Part shown: one piece after another, positions 17,725-25,769 of the stretch
How the letters are laid out: each line of letters begins with the position of its first letter
Position numbering within the stretch: position 1 is the stretch's first letter
Assembly: GCA_963753905.1 (NCBI GenBank)
Contig: CAVWDZ010000001.1
Location: forward strand, 1,550,001-1,614,000
Direction: 5' to 3'
Length of the DNA: 64,000 bases
From: Bog-756 sp963753905
Lineage (GTDB): Bacteria; Actinomycetota; Acidimicrobiia; Acidimicrobiales; RAAP-2
Notes under the pieces: model-generated
The model's database searches: none
What the model was told of the DNA's origin: nothing
What the model saw: the letters and a program-made list of their open reading frames with translations, nothing else
Made by a program: the position numbers and the translations under genes

Positions 17725-18093
17725 TCAGAGGTAGAGGCCGGTCCCGCCATCGAAGCGGGTGGCGGCGACGGCGTGGATGTCCCGCTCGCGCAGGATCACG
17801 TACTCCTCGCCGTGGACCTCGACCTCGAAGCGGTCCTCGGGGTTGAAGAGGACGTTGTCCCCGACTTTGACCGAGCGGACGTGGGGCCCGACGGCGACCG
17901 CCTCGGCCCAGGTGAGCCGTCGGGAGACCTGCGCCGTGGCCGGGATGAGGATGCCGGCACGCGAGCGGCGCTCGCCCTCGGCCTGCCCCACCTGGACGAG
18001 CACGCGGTCGGCGAGCACGTTGATCGGGAGCTTCGGCCCGTCGCCGTCCCCGTTCCGGCTGGTCGCTGGTGCCTCGGAGGTCGTCGATCCCAC
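17725..18093 (-). CDS. GroES-like (Cpn10 fold) co-chaperonin homologue
   Basis: 122 residues matching Cpn10 in order: ADRVLVQVGQ, a mobile-loop region ending in GILIPATA, AVGPHVRSVKVGDNVLF, and a C-terminal EEYVILRERDIHAV. A longer hydrophilic N-terminus and the insert RRLTWAEAV make it divergent from housekeeping GroES. No groEL is nearby. It sits between hisF and hisI, with a TAGCCT hexamer (18100-18105) ending six bases before its GTG, so it may be transcribed leaderless as well as through the his operon. Its partner is unknown. Confidence 0.8.
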   Translation of the reverse strand: MGSTTSEAPATSRNGDGDGPKLPINVLADRVLVQVGQAEGERRSRAGILIPATAQVSRRLTWAEAVAVGPHVRSVKVGDNVLFNPEDRFEVEVHGEEYVILRERDIHAVAATRFDGGTGLYL

Positions 18094-18179
18094 CGCCCCA
18101 GGCTACAGCAGCCCCATCGCCGCCCCGCCGGTCCCGATCGGGTCCACACGTCCGATTCGCTGCCAGGAGGCGACCGGGC

Positions 18180-18953
18180 TCAGACCGGGCGGACCGCGAC
18201 GCCGGCCGAGGCCAGATGCGCCTTGGCCTCGCCCACCGTGAACTCCCCGAGATGGAAGATGGAGGCAGCCAGGACCGCGTCGGCCGCGCCCTCGACGGCA
18301 CCCTCGACGAGATGGTCGAGCTCGCCGACGCCACCGGAGGCCACCAGCGGGACCGCGCAGCAGTCGGCGACGCGCCGGGTGAGCTCGAGGTCGAAGCCGT
18401 CCCGGGTGCCGTCCCGGTCCATCGAGGTCACGAGCAGCTCGCCCGCGCCGAGCGCCGCGCTCCGCTCCGCCCAGGCCAGGGCGTCGAGCCCGGTCGCGGT
18501 GCGGCCCCCGTGGGTGAAGACCTCCCAGGCCGGAACGGCTGCGCCGTCCGGCCGGCGCCGTGCGTCGATGGCCACCACCACACACTGGCTGCCGAACTCG
18601 TCGGTGAGCTCGGTGATCAATCCCGGCCGGTCGACGGCCGCCGTGTTGACCCCGACCTTGTCGGCTCCCGCCCGCAGCAGCCGGCGCGCGTCGTCGACCG
18701 AGCGCACCCCACCCCCGACCGTGAAGGGGATGAAGACGACCTCGGCGGTGCGGGAGACCACATCGACCATCGTCCCGCGCTGCTCGGACGACGCGGTGAT
18801 GTCCAGGAACACCAGCTCGTCGGCTCCCTGCTGGTCGTAGCGGGTGGCCAGCGCGACCGGGTCGCCCGCGTCGAACAGGTCGGTGAACCGGATCCCCTTG
18901 ACCACCCGGCCGGCATCCACGTCGAGGCAGGGGATCACCCGGACCGTGCGCAC
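18180..18953 (-). CDS. hisF: Imidazole glycerol phosphate synthase, cyclase subunit
   Basis: With HisH forms the enzyme making IGP and AICAR. VIPCLDVDAGRVVKG carries the first catalytic Asp; the second is in VVVAIDARR. The GTG at 18953 is preferred because a GGAGGAGG stretch lies about ten bases upstream, giving a 19-base overlap with hisA. A GTG at 18938 would make a GTGA overlap with the hisA stop but trims the N-terminus. Confidence 0.95.
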   Translation of the reverse strand: MRTVRVIPCLDVDAGRVVKGIRFTDLFDAGDPVALATRYDQQGADELVFLDITASSEQRGTMVDVVSRTAEVVFIPFTVGGGVRSVDDARRLLRAGADKVGVNTAAVDRPGLITELTDEFGSQCVVVAIDARRRPDGAAVPAWEVFTHGGRTATGLDALAWAERSAALGAGELLVTSMDRDGTRDGFDLELTRRVADCCAVPLVASGGVGELDHLVEGAVEGAADAVLAASIFHLGEFTVGEAKAHLASAGVAVRPV

Positions 18954-19717
18954 GCGGCCACCCCCTCCTCCACGGTCAACCGACCGTCGACCAGGGCCCT
19001 GCCGACGATGGCCCCGAGGAGACTGCGTCCGGAACCGGACCCGGTGCCCGTGCAGGGGTCGGCCACCGCGGAGAGGCGGGCCAGCGCCTCGAGGTCGCCG
19101 GCAGACGCCACCCCGCCGGAGGCGATGACCGGGACGCCGGTCGAGCCGAGGACCGCGGCCAGGCCCTCGAGGTCGGGACCGGCCAGCATGCCGTCGTGCG
19201 CGACCGAGGTGACCACCACGGCGGCCAGTCCGGCTCCCGCGAGCTCCTCGAGGAGCGCTGAGACGGTACGTCCTGACCCTTCCTTCCAGCCGCGGACGAC
19301 CACCTCCGCCCGGCCGTCCGGTGTCCGGCGGTAGTCGAGCCCCACCGCGACCCGCCCGGGGAAGGCGGCCGCGGCCCGCGGGGCGAGGTCGGGGTCCTCG
19401 AGGGCTGCCGTGCCGAGGACCACGCGGGCGACGCCGCCGTTCAGCAGCTCCTCGACGTCGGACTCGGTGCGCACCCCGCCGCCGCTCTGCACCGGGACGT
19501 CGACCGCCGCGGCGATCGCCAGGACCGAGGCCCGGTTGGCCGGGCGTCCGGTGCGGGCCGCGTCGAGGTCGACCACGTGCAGCCACGGCGCGCCACCTGC
19601 CGCGAAACGGGTTGCCAGGGCCAGCGGGTCGCCGTAGTCGCGTTGCCGTTCGAAGTCGCCCTGGGCGAGGCGGACCGCACCGCCGTCCCGGATGTCGATG
19701 GCCGGATAGAGGTCCAT
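18935..19717 (-). CDS. hisA: ProFAR isomerase
   Basis: TIM barrel of 260 residues: PAIDIRDG with the first catalytic Asp, VDLDAARTG, VQSGGGVRT, a second catalytic Asp in TSVAHDGML, and VIASGGVAS. The segment VRGW resembles actinobacterial PriA, but a separate trpF exists, so the enzyme need not serve tryptophan synthesis. A short Gly/Ser-rich insert precedes LLGAIVGRAL. The start overlaps the hisH stop by one base. Confidence 0.94.
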   Translation of the reverse strand: MDLYPAIDIRDGGAVRLAQGDFERQRDYGDPLALATRFAAGGAPWLHVVDLDAARTGRPANRASVLAIAAAVDVPVQSGGGVRTESDVEELLNGGVARVVLGTAALEDPDLAPRAAAAFPGRVAVGLDYRRTPDGRAEVVVRGWKEGSGRTVSALLEELAGAGLAAVVVTSVAHDGMLAGPDLEGLAAVLGSTGVPVIASGGVASAGDLEALARLSAVADPCTGTGSGSGRSLLGAIVGRALVDGRLTVEEGVAACARSG

Positions 19718-20433
19718 CAGTGCCGGGGTCCGCGGCCGGGCCCGCGCGCGGTCACCGCATCCGTGGTGCCGGGAGGGACGGCCTCGGAGACGGCCCGGAC
19801 GAAGTTGGCCAGGATGCCGAGCCCGACCGTCCCGGACTTCTCGGGGTGGAACTGGGTGCCCCAGACCGGGCCGCGCTCTGCCGACGCGGTCACCGTCCCG
19901 CCGTACTCGCAGACGGAGGTCGTCTCGGGCGTCGTCTCCGGCGCGTACGAGTGCACGAAGTAGACCCAGGCCGGGTCCGGGATCCCCTCCAGGAGGCCGC
20001 CCGCCGCGCCGGCCCGGGCGGCCGCACCGGCGACCGGGTTCAGCACGTTCCACTGCATCTGGGGACACTTGACCCCGGGGGGCAGGCGGCGCACGGTGCC
20101 GGGGAGGATCCCGAGGCCGTCTGTGCCCGGGTCCTCCTCGGATGCCTCGTAGAGCAGCTGGAACCCCACGCAGATCCCGAGGAACGGCAGTCCCCGCCGC
20201 ACCGCGTCGAGCGCGACGGCGTCGAGCCCGCTCGCACGCAACGCCTCCGCACAGCGCCCGAATGCGCCGACCCCGGGCAGGACGACGCCGTCGGCCTCGG
20301 CGGCACGGTCCGGATCGGCCACCAGCCGGCCGTCCGCGCCGAGGTGTTGCAGGGCCTTCTCGGCCGAGCGCAGGTTGCCGATGCCGTAGTCGAGGACGGC
20401 GATCACTGGCGGCGGATGGTCATCGGGCGCCAC
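19717..20433 (-). CDS. hisH: Imidazole glycerol phosphate synthase, glutaminase subunit
   Basis: Class I glutamine amidotransferase supplying ammonia to HisF. The nucleophile Cys is in LGICVGFQLL, and the His and Glu of the triad in QFHPEKSG. The N-terminus AVLDYGIGNLRS is diagnostic. GTG at 20433 is taken as start; GTG at 20406 is an equally good family match, and neither has a clear ribosome binding site. A C-terminal tail of about 20 Gly/Arg-rich residues is extra. Confidence 0.94.
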   Translation of the reverse strand: MAPDDHPPPVIAVLDYGIGNLRSAEKALQHLGADGRLVADPDRAAEADGVVLPGVGAFGRCAEALRASGLDAVALDAVRRGLPFLGICVGFQLLYEASEEDPGTDGLGILPGTVRRLPPGVKCPQMQWNVLNPVAGAAARAGAAGGLLEGIPDPAWVYFVHSYAPETTPETTSVCEYGGTVTASAERGPVWGTQFHPEKSGTVGLGILANFVRAVSEAVPPGTTDAVTARGPGRGPRH

Positions 20434-20451
20434 CGGCCCGGCGCGGACCGG

Positions 20452-21078
20452 TCACAGGGTCCCCTTGGTGGAGGGGATGCCCCCGCCCTCGAGGCGCACG
20501 GCATCCCTGAGCGCACGCGCCACGGCCTTGAAGGAGGCTTCGACGATGTGGTGGGTGTTCCTGCCCGAGAGCAACCGCACGTGGAGGGTCATCCTGGCCG
20601 CCGTGACGAACGCCCGCCAGAACTCCTCGGCCAGCTGGGGATCGAACGGCGGCGTGCCGAGGCCGGCGGTGTCCGGGGCGAACTCGATGCCGTAGGCGAG
20701 GTACGGGCGACCCGAGAGGTCGACGGCCACCTCGACCAGCGCCTCGTCAAGCGGCACCGACACCGAGGCGAACCGCCGGACACCGGCCTTGTCACCGAGT
20801 GCGGTGGCCACGACCTCGCCGAGGGCGATCCCCACGTCCTCGACCGTGTGGTGGGCATCGACCTCGAGGTCCCCTTCGGCCGCCACCGTGAGGTCGAACC
20901 CGCCGTGGCGGCCGAGCTGGCCCAGCATGTGGTCGAAGAAGGGCAACCCGGTCGAGATCTCGGTGGTCCCGGTCCCGTCGAGGTCGATCCGGACCTCGAT
21001 GGCCGTCTCCTTGGTCGACCGCCCGACCTCGGCCGTGCGGTGGGTGGTGACTGGCGGGCTGGGGGTGGGTGCGCTCAT
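20452..21078 (-). CDS. hisB: Imidazoleglycerol-phosphate dehydratase
   Basis: Monofunctional dehydratase of 208 residues. Manganese-binding histidines lie in FFDHMLGQLGRHG, DAHHTVEDVG and GRNTHHIVEASFKA. ATG at 21078 overlaps the hisC stop (ATGA); upstream extension of the frame is only overlap with hisC. No phosphatase domain is fused. Confidence 0.97.
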   Translation of the reverse strand: MSAPTPSPPVTTHRTAEVGRSTKETAIEVRIDLDGTGTTEISTGLPFFDHMLGQLGRHGGFDLTVAAEGDLEVDAHHTVEDVGIALGEVVATALGDKAGVRRFASVSVPLDEALVEVAVDLSGRPYLAYGIEFAPDTAGLGTPPFDPQLAEEFWRAFVTAARMTLHVRLLSGRNTHHIVEASFKAVARALRDAVRLEGGGIPSTKGTL

Positions 21079-22232
21079 CGCAGGCTTTCGGTCAGGGCGG
21101 CCAGGAAGCGGTCGTTCTCGGCGGGGAGCCCCACGGTCACCCGCAGGCATCCCTCCACGCCCGGCCAGCCCGAACAGTCTCGCACGAGCACGGATGCCCC
21201 GAGGAGATCGGACCAGACCGCCCGGGCGTCCCGGGTGGTCGGGCGGAACAGCAGGAAGTTGGCGTCCGAGGGCCAGGTCTCGACGGGGAGTGCGGCGAAC
21301 GCCGCGGCAATCCTCCCGCGCTCCTCGGCGATGAGCGCCACCCGCTGCTCCATCTCGTCCACGTGCTCGAGCGCGAGCCTGCCGGCCAACTGCTTGGCGG
21401 CGTCGAGATGGTAGGGCAGGGCCACCAGCTCACAGGCCCGGACCACCTCGGGTGCGGCGACCAGGTACCCGAGCCGGGCGCCGGCCATCGACCATGTCTT
21501 GGAGAAGGTGCGCACCACGACGGTGCGCCCGGCGTCCGTCCCGCCGTCGCGGAGCAGGTCGAGGGTCGACGAGGGGGCGAACTGTCCGTACGCCTCGTCG
21601 ACCACCAGCAGTCCGGGGGCGAGGGAGGCCACCTCGGCGATCTGCCCGGGTGAGTCGGCGCGTCCGGTCGGGTTGTTGGGCGAACAGAGGAAGGTCAGCA
21701 CCGGGTCGGCCGCGGCGAGCACCCGCCGTACCTCCGCCAGGTCGAGCGCGAAGTCGTCGCGGCGCGCGCCGGCGGCGACCGCGGTGCCGGTGATCCGGGC
21801 GATGTGGCGGTGGAGGGTGTACGTCGGCTCGAAGAGCGCGGCGGTGCGTCCCGGTCCACCGTAGGCAAGGCAGAGGCACTGGAGCACCTCGTTGGAGCCG
21901 TTGGCGCAGAAGATGCGGTCCGGGGTGACCCCGTGGCTCCCGGCCAGGGCGGAGCGCAAGGCGACGGCCTCGCGGTCCGGGTACCGGTTGAACGGGATCC
22001 CGGCGATGCCGGCCGCCAGGTCCTCGTACCACCCGGCCGGGGGGCCGATCGGCGACTCGTTGGTGTTGAGCCGGACCGCGACCTCGACCTGTGCGGAGTG
22101 GTAGTCGGCGAGCGTGCCGAGGTCGGGGCGGACCGTCGGGAGCGGGCGCGCCGGCGCGGCCGCTCCGGAGCGGACCGGCGAGTCCCGGCCTCCGCCCCGC
22201 GCGGGCGGGGCGGTCTCCCCTACCCCGGCCAT
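21075..22232 (-). CDS. hisC: Histidinol-phosphate aminotransferase
   Basis: Fold-type I PLP enzyme of 385 residues: LNTNESP N-terminal motif, SPNNPTG, VVDEAYGQF and the PLP lysine at position 245 in RTFSKTWSMAGARLGY. It overlaps the hisD end by 13 bases. About 30 Gly/Ala/Pro-rich residues precede the conserved region, so a later start is conceivable. Confidence 0.95.
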   Translation of the reverse strand: MAGVGETAPPARGGGRDSPVRSGAAAPARPLPTVRPDLGTLADYHSAQVEVAVRLNTNESPIGPPAGWYEDLAAGIAGIPFNRYPDREAVALRSALAGSHGVTPDRIFCANGSNEVLQCLCLAYGGPGRTAALFEPTYTLHRHIARITGTAVAAGARRDDFALDLAEVRRVLAAADPVLTFLCSPNNPTGRADSPGQIAEVASLAPGLLVVDEAYGQFAPSSTLDLLRDGGTDAGRTVVVRTFSKTWSMAGARLGYLVAAPEVVRACELVALPYHLDAAKQLAGRLALEHVDEMEQRVALIAEERGRIAAAFAALPVETWPSDANFLLFRPTTRDARAVWSDLLGASVLVRDCSGWPGVEGCLRVTVGLPAENDRFLAALTESLR

Positions 22233-23518
22233 CGCAGCCGCACCGACTCGGCGTGGGACGGCAGGCCCTCGGTCTCGGCCAGGGTCACGACGTAGGGACC
22301 GAGGGTCATCAGCGCGTCGTCGTCGAGGCTCACCGCGTGGATGTGCTTGCGGAAGTCGTCGACCCGCAGCGCGCTCGCGAACCGGGCGGTACGGTTCGTC
22401 GGCAGCACGTGGTTGGGTCCGGCCACGTAGTCACCGACGCTGGCCGGCGCGTTGACACCGAGGAACACGGCTCCGGCGGCGGTGATCTGCCCGAGGAGCG
22501 ACCCGGCATCGGCCGTCAGGATTTCGAGGTGTTCGGGGGCCACCGCGTTGGAGACCGCACACGCCTGGCGGGCCCCGTCGACGAGGACGGCATAGCCGCC
22601 GGTGCCGAGTGTGGCCTCGAGATCAGCCCGCCGGGGGGACTGCGCGACGATCCGGTCGACGTGTGCCGCGACGGCGTCCGCGACCTCCTCCGACCAGGTG
22701 ATCAGCCAGGCCAGGCCGTCGGGGCCGTGCTCGGCCTGCACGACCAGGTCGATGGCGGCCAGCTCGGGCGGCGTCTCCGGACCGGCGATCACCACGACCT
22801 CCGAGGGTCCGGCGAACGCCGCGGCCACCCCGACCACCCCCGAGACCTGCCGCTTGGCCTCTGCCACATAGCGGTTGCCGGGGCCGACGACCACGTCGAC
22901 CGCCCGGATGCTCTCGGTCCCGTAGGCCATGGCCGCGATGGCCTGCGCCCCGCCCACCCGGTAGACCTCGGTGACCCCGGCCACGGCGGCGGCGGCCAGG
23001 GTGGCGTCGTCGACGCACCCGTCGGGTCCCGGGGGGACGCAGAGCACGATCTCCTCGACACCGGCCACGTGGGCCGGCACCGCGCACATGAGGACGGTCG
23101 AGGGGTACCGGGCGCGACCACCCGGCGCGTAGCAGCCTGCCCGGGTCACCGGCCGGACCAGGTGGCGCACGGTGATGCCACCCGAGGCGTAGTCCTCCGC
23201 CGGATCGGCGACCTCGTGCGCGTGATAGGTGAGGATCCGGTCGTGGGCGACGTCGAGGGCATCCTGCAGTGCCGTCGGGATCCGCCCGAGCGCAGCCTGG
23301 ATCTCCGACGCCGGGACCCGGAGCTCGTCGAGGTCGACGTGGTCGAAGCGGGCGGTCAGGCTGCGGAGCGCGGCGTCACCCCCGGCCCGCACCTCGGCGA
23401 TGATCGCGGCCACCGCGTCCGAGGACCGGTCCTGCTCGTCCACCGGACGGGGCAGGGCCGCCTCGAGCGCGCGCTTGCCACCGGTGACGCCGCGGAGGTC
23501 GAGTCGACGGAGACCCAT
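22220..23518 (-). CDS. hisD: Histidinol dehydrogenase
   Basis: Zinc- and NAD-dependent last step of histidine synthesis, 432 residues. Motifs include YAPGGRARYPS, GPGNRYVAEAKRQVSG, AGPSEVVVI, QAEHGPDG with zinc ligands, LPTNRTARF and a C-terminal HIHAVSLD. First gene of the his operon; a TAGCAT hexamer ends nine bases before the ATG and no ribosome binding site is visible. Confidence 0.97.
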   Translation of the reverse strand: MGLRRLDLRGVTGGKRALEAALPRPVDEQDRSSDAVAAIIAEVRAGGDAALRSLTARFDHVDLDELRVPASEIQAALGRIPTALQDALDVAHDRILTYHAHEVADPAEDYASGGITVRHLVRPVTRAGCYAPGGRARYPSTVLMCAVPAHVAGVEEIVLCVPPGPDGCVDDATLAAAAVAGVTEVYRVGGAQAIAAMAYGTESIRAVDVVVGPGNRYVAEAKRQVSGVVGVAAAFAGPSEVVVIAGPETPPELAAIDLVVQAEHGPDGLAWLITWSEEVADAVAAHVDRIVAQSPRRADLEATLGTGGYAVLVDGARQACAVSNAVAPEHLEILTADAGSLLGQITAAGAVFLGVNAPASVGDYVAGPNHVLPTNRTARFASALRVDDFRKHIHAVSLDDDALMTLGPYVVTLAETEGLPSHAESVRLRWPG

Positions 23519-23615
23519 AGCCGAACGATGCTACCGGACCCCGTCGCAGCCTCCTCGGGGGGAGTGACGCGCGCTGCTCTCTCCGCGCCAGGCCCGGTGG
23601 TGCCATGATCCTGCG

Positions 23616-23813
23616 ATGGCCGCCAGCTCCGCAGAACTGTCCTCGCTCGCCACCGCGCTCGATGAGCTGACCCGGCGGGTGACCGTGCACGCCGATGCCG
23701 CACAGTCGGCCAAGGACGAGGAGACGGCCAAGGAGCTGTTCGCCGTCGAACGCGCCCTCGACAGCGCCAACCGCCGGCTGGCCCGCCTGGCCGCGACCCT
23801 GGCGCGCCGATAG
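23616..23813 (+). CDS. Small conserved actinobacterial protein
   Basis: 65 residues, almost entirely amphipathic helix with a heptad-like pattern, and no Cys or membrane segment. Length and pattern (SLATALDELTRRV near the start, ERALDSANRRLARL near the end) resemble a small protein family I associate with Actinobacteria; function unknown. A CATGAT hexamer ends six bases before the ATG and a strong terminator hairpin follows, both supporting a real single-gene unit divergent from hisD. Confidence 0.75.
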   Translation: MAASSAELSSLATALDELTRRVTVHADAAQSAKDEETAKELFAVERALDSANRRLARLAATLARR

Positions 23814-23879
23814 CCGGACCGTTCGGACCCGTCCCGACCCGCCGAACGACACCGTCCCGAACGACCGCCTCCGGGCGCG

Positions 23880-23907
23880 GCGAAGGCACCCCGTAGGGTG
23901 CCTTCGC
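23880..23907 (+). terminator. Intrinsic terminator hairpin
   Basis: A perfect 12-bp stem: GCGAAGGCACCC (23880-23891), loop CGTA, GGGTGCCTTCGC (23896-23907). It lies 66 bases after the small-protein stop. No T-run follows, but the stem is strong and tight. Confidence 0.75.
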
Positions 23908-24102
23908 GCGAGCGGGTCGGGCGGCGGATCCCGAACTCCGCTCTGCGGAACCAGTTGGCGGGAACCGGTTCCGAGACCTCTAGATCATCATGTTTTGGGA
24001 GGAATTTCCAGTCACGGACCGGGTTGCGGCCTCCCGAATTTCGCCCGGAAAGACGCTTCTGTTGCCGTAATCCCTGGTGGCCAGCGATTTCCGTCAAAAA
24101 TG
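23908..24102. other. Noncoding island of lower G+C with palindrome
   Basis: This 195-base stretch between the terminator and the nth stop is visibly richer in A+T than all surroundings (for example TCTAGATCATCATGTTTTGG at 23980-23999). It contains the perfect palindrome GGAACCGGTTCC (23961-23972), with another GGAACC just before (23947-23952). Open frames across it run through the hairpin or the opposite strand of real genes and look spurious. It could be a small RNA, a regulatory site or a relic of inserted DNA. Confidence 0.5.
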
Positions 24103-24777
24103 TCAGCTCTTGCGACTATTGGCGAGGAACCCGGGCGCTGAGGGGCAGAAGTCGGAGAGCTCGCAATCAGCACACCTCGGCGATCTGGCCTTGCAGGTCG
24201 CCCGGCCGTGCAGGATGAGGCGGATGCTGAAGGCGCCGCGCCTCGGGGGCGGGATCATGGCGTCGAGCACGTGCTCGACCTTGACCGGGTCGGTCTCCTC
24301 GGTGAGCCCGAGGCGGAGGCTCACCCGTTGGACGTGGGTGTCGACCGGGAGACCGGGGAGCCCGAACGCGACGCTACGGACCACATTGGCCGTCTTGCGG
24401 CCGACACCCGGCAGGGTGACCAGGTCCTCCATCCGGGTCGGCACCTCTCCGCCGAACCGGCTGATGACCGCACCCGCCATGCCGATCAGGTTGCGCGTCT
24501 TGGCACGGAAGAACCCGGTCGAGCGGATGAGCTCCTCCACGTCGGTGTCGTGCGCGGCGGCCAACGACGCCGGGTCCGGATAGCGGGCGAAGAGCGCCGG
24601 GGTGGTGAGGTTGACCCGTTCGTCGGTGCACTGCGCGGAAAGGATGGTGGCCACCAACAGTTCGAATGCGTTGGCATGGTCGAGCGCGCAGAGCTCTGCG
24701 GCCGTTCCGGGGTAGAGCCGTCCGAGGCGCTCGTCGGCCTCGCGTGCGCGCCCGGCCGGGGTGCGGGGTCGGGCCAT
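24103..24777 (-). CDS. nth: Endonuclease III
   Basis: Bifunctional DNA glycosylase/AP lyase for oxidised pyrimidines. The helix-hairpin-helix LPGVGRKTANVV holds the catalytic Lys, VDTHVQRV the catalytic Asp, and the C-terminal C-x6-C-x2-C-x5-C loop binds a 4Fe-4S cluster. 224 residues. Start supported by a TAGTCT hexamer (24784-24789) six bases upstream, with no ribosome binding site. Confidence 0.96.
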   Translation of the reverse strand: MARPRTPAGRAREADERLGRLYPGTAAELCALDHANAFELLVATILSAQCTDERVNLTTPALFARYPDPASLAAAHDTDVEELIRSTGFFRAKTRNLIGMAGAVISRFGGEVPTRMEDLVTLPGVGRKTANVVRSVAFGLPGLPVDTHVQRVSLRLGLTEETDPVKVEHVLDAMIPPPRRGAFSIRLILHGRATCKARSPRCADCELSDFCPSAPGFLANSRKS

Positions 24778-24783
24778 GGCCGG

Positions 24784-24799
24784 AGACTACCGGTAGGTT
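24784..24799. promoter_or_regulatory. Overlapping divergent leaderless promoters of nth and mshD
   Basis: Only 29 bases separate the two start codons. The minus-strand TAGTCT (24789-24784) ends six bases before the nth ATG, and the plus-strand TAGGTT (24794-24799) ends seven bases before the mshD ATG. Their TA cores lie in the perfect palindrome CTACCGGTAG (24787-24796). Each -35 region would cover the other gene's start codon, so initiation should be mutually exclusive. Confidence 0.55.
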
Positions 24800-24806
24800 C
24801 TCCCGC

Positions 24807-25760
24807 ATGGAGGCAGTGGAGGTGGACACCGACCCCACCCCCCGCGGCCGGACGGTGACCGAGGTCGGCCAGTTGCTGACCCGCGTCGAGGACGCCTCCG
24901 GCCACGCCCCGCTGAGCGACGACCGTCGACGGGCCCTGGACCGGGTCACGTCCGGAGCACCCGGAGCGTCCGGTCCCCCGCCGTTCCTCGCCCTCCTGGC
25001 CCGACGGGGTCCCGCGGGTCGCCTGGTCGGCTACGGACAGCTGGACGCCCGGTCGCCAGGCGATCCCTACGTGCTCGAGGTGGTGGCCGAGCCCGGAGCC
25101 GGGGCGGACGAGGTGGCCGGCGCCCTCGTCGACCGCGCGCTGCAGGCCGTGGGCGACGCCGGTGGCGGAACTGTGCGGCTGTGGGCCACCCGGTCCGCCG
25201 AGACCGACGACCGGCGGGCGACATCCCGAGGCTTCGTCCGCGAGCGTGACCTCCTCCAGATGCGGTGCGGCCTCCCCCTCGAGCACGACGCGGGCCCCGG
25301 CCGTCCCCCCGTCGCCATCCGGACCCGGCCCTTTCGCGTCGGCCTCGACGAGGACGCCTGGCTCGTCGTCAACAACCGGGCCTTCGCCACCCACCCCGAG
25401 CAGGGTCACTGGGAGCGGAGCACCCTCCTCGAGCGCGAGCGCGAGCCGTGGTTCGACCCGAACGGGTTCCTGGTGCTCGAGGAGGACGGCCGGATGGCCG
25501 GCTCGTGCTGGACCAAGGTCCACGCCGGCACCCGTCCCCCGATGGGTGAGATCTACGTGATCGGTGTCGACCCCGACCTCCAGGGCCGCGGCTGGGGACG
25601 CGCGCTGACCCGTGCCGGCTTCGACTGGCTCGCCGCACAGGGGCTGACCGTCGGCATGCTCTACGTCGACGCGGCCAACCTGCCGGCGGTCTCGCTCTAC
25701 CGGGCCATGGGACTGACCGTCGACCATGTCGATCGCTCGTACAGAGCTGTGGTCGGCTGA
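24807..25760 (+). CDS. mshD: Mycothiol synthase
   Basis: Acetylates Cys-GlcN-Ins, the last step of mycothiol synthesis. 317 residues in two GNAT domains; the C-terminal one is active, with EIYVIGVDPDLQGRGWGRAL for acetyl-CoA binding. Substrate-side motifs FATHPEQGHW, FDPNGFLVL and LYVDAANLPAVSLY are diagnostic. This marks the organism as an actinobacterium. The N-terminal domain is degenerate, as usual in the family. Confidence 0.93.
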   Translation: MEAVEVDTDPTPRGRTVTEVGQLLTRVEDASGHAPLSDDRRRALDRVTSGAPGASGPPPFLALLARRGPAGRLVGYGQLDARSPGDPYVLEVVAEPGAGADEVAGALVDRALQAVGDAGGGTVRLWATRSAETDDRRATSRGFVRERDLLQMRCGLPLEHDAGPGRPPVAIRTRPFRVGLDEDAWLVVNNRAFATHPEQGHWERSTLLEREREPWFDPNGFLVLEEDGRMAGSCWTKVHAGTRPPMGEIYVIGVDPDLQGRGWGRALTRAGFDWLAAQGLTVGMLYVDAANLPAVSLYRAMGLTVDHVDRSYRAVVG

Positions 25761-25769
25761 CCGACCGGA

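Noticed and set aside
23531..24097. Minus-strand frame of 188 codons through the low-GC island
   Set aside because: It runs through the terminator hairpin and the opposite strand of the 23616 gene, has no known motif, and its composition changes abruptly along its length.
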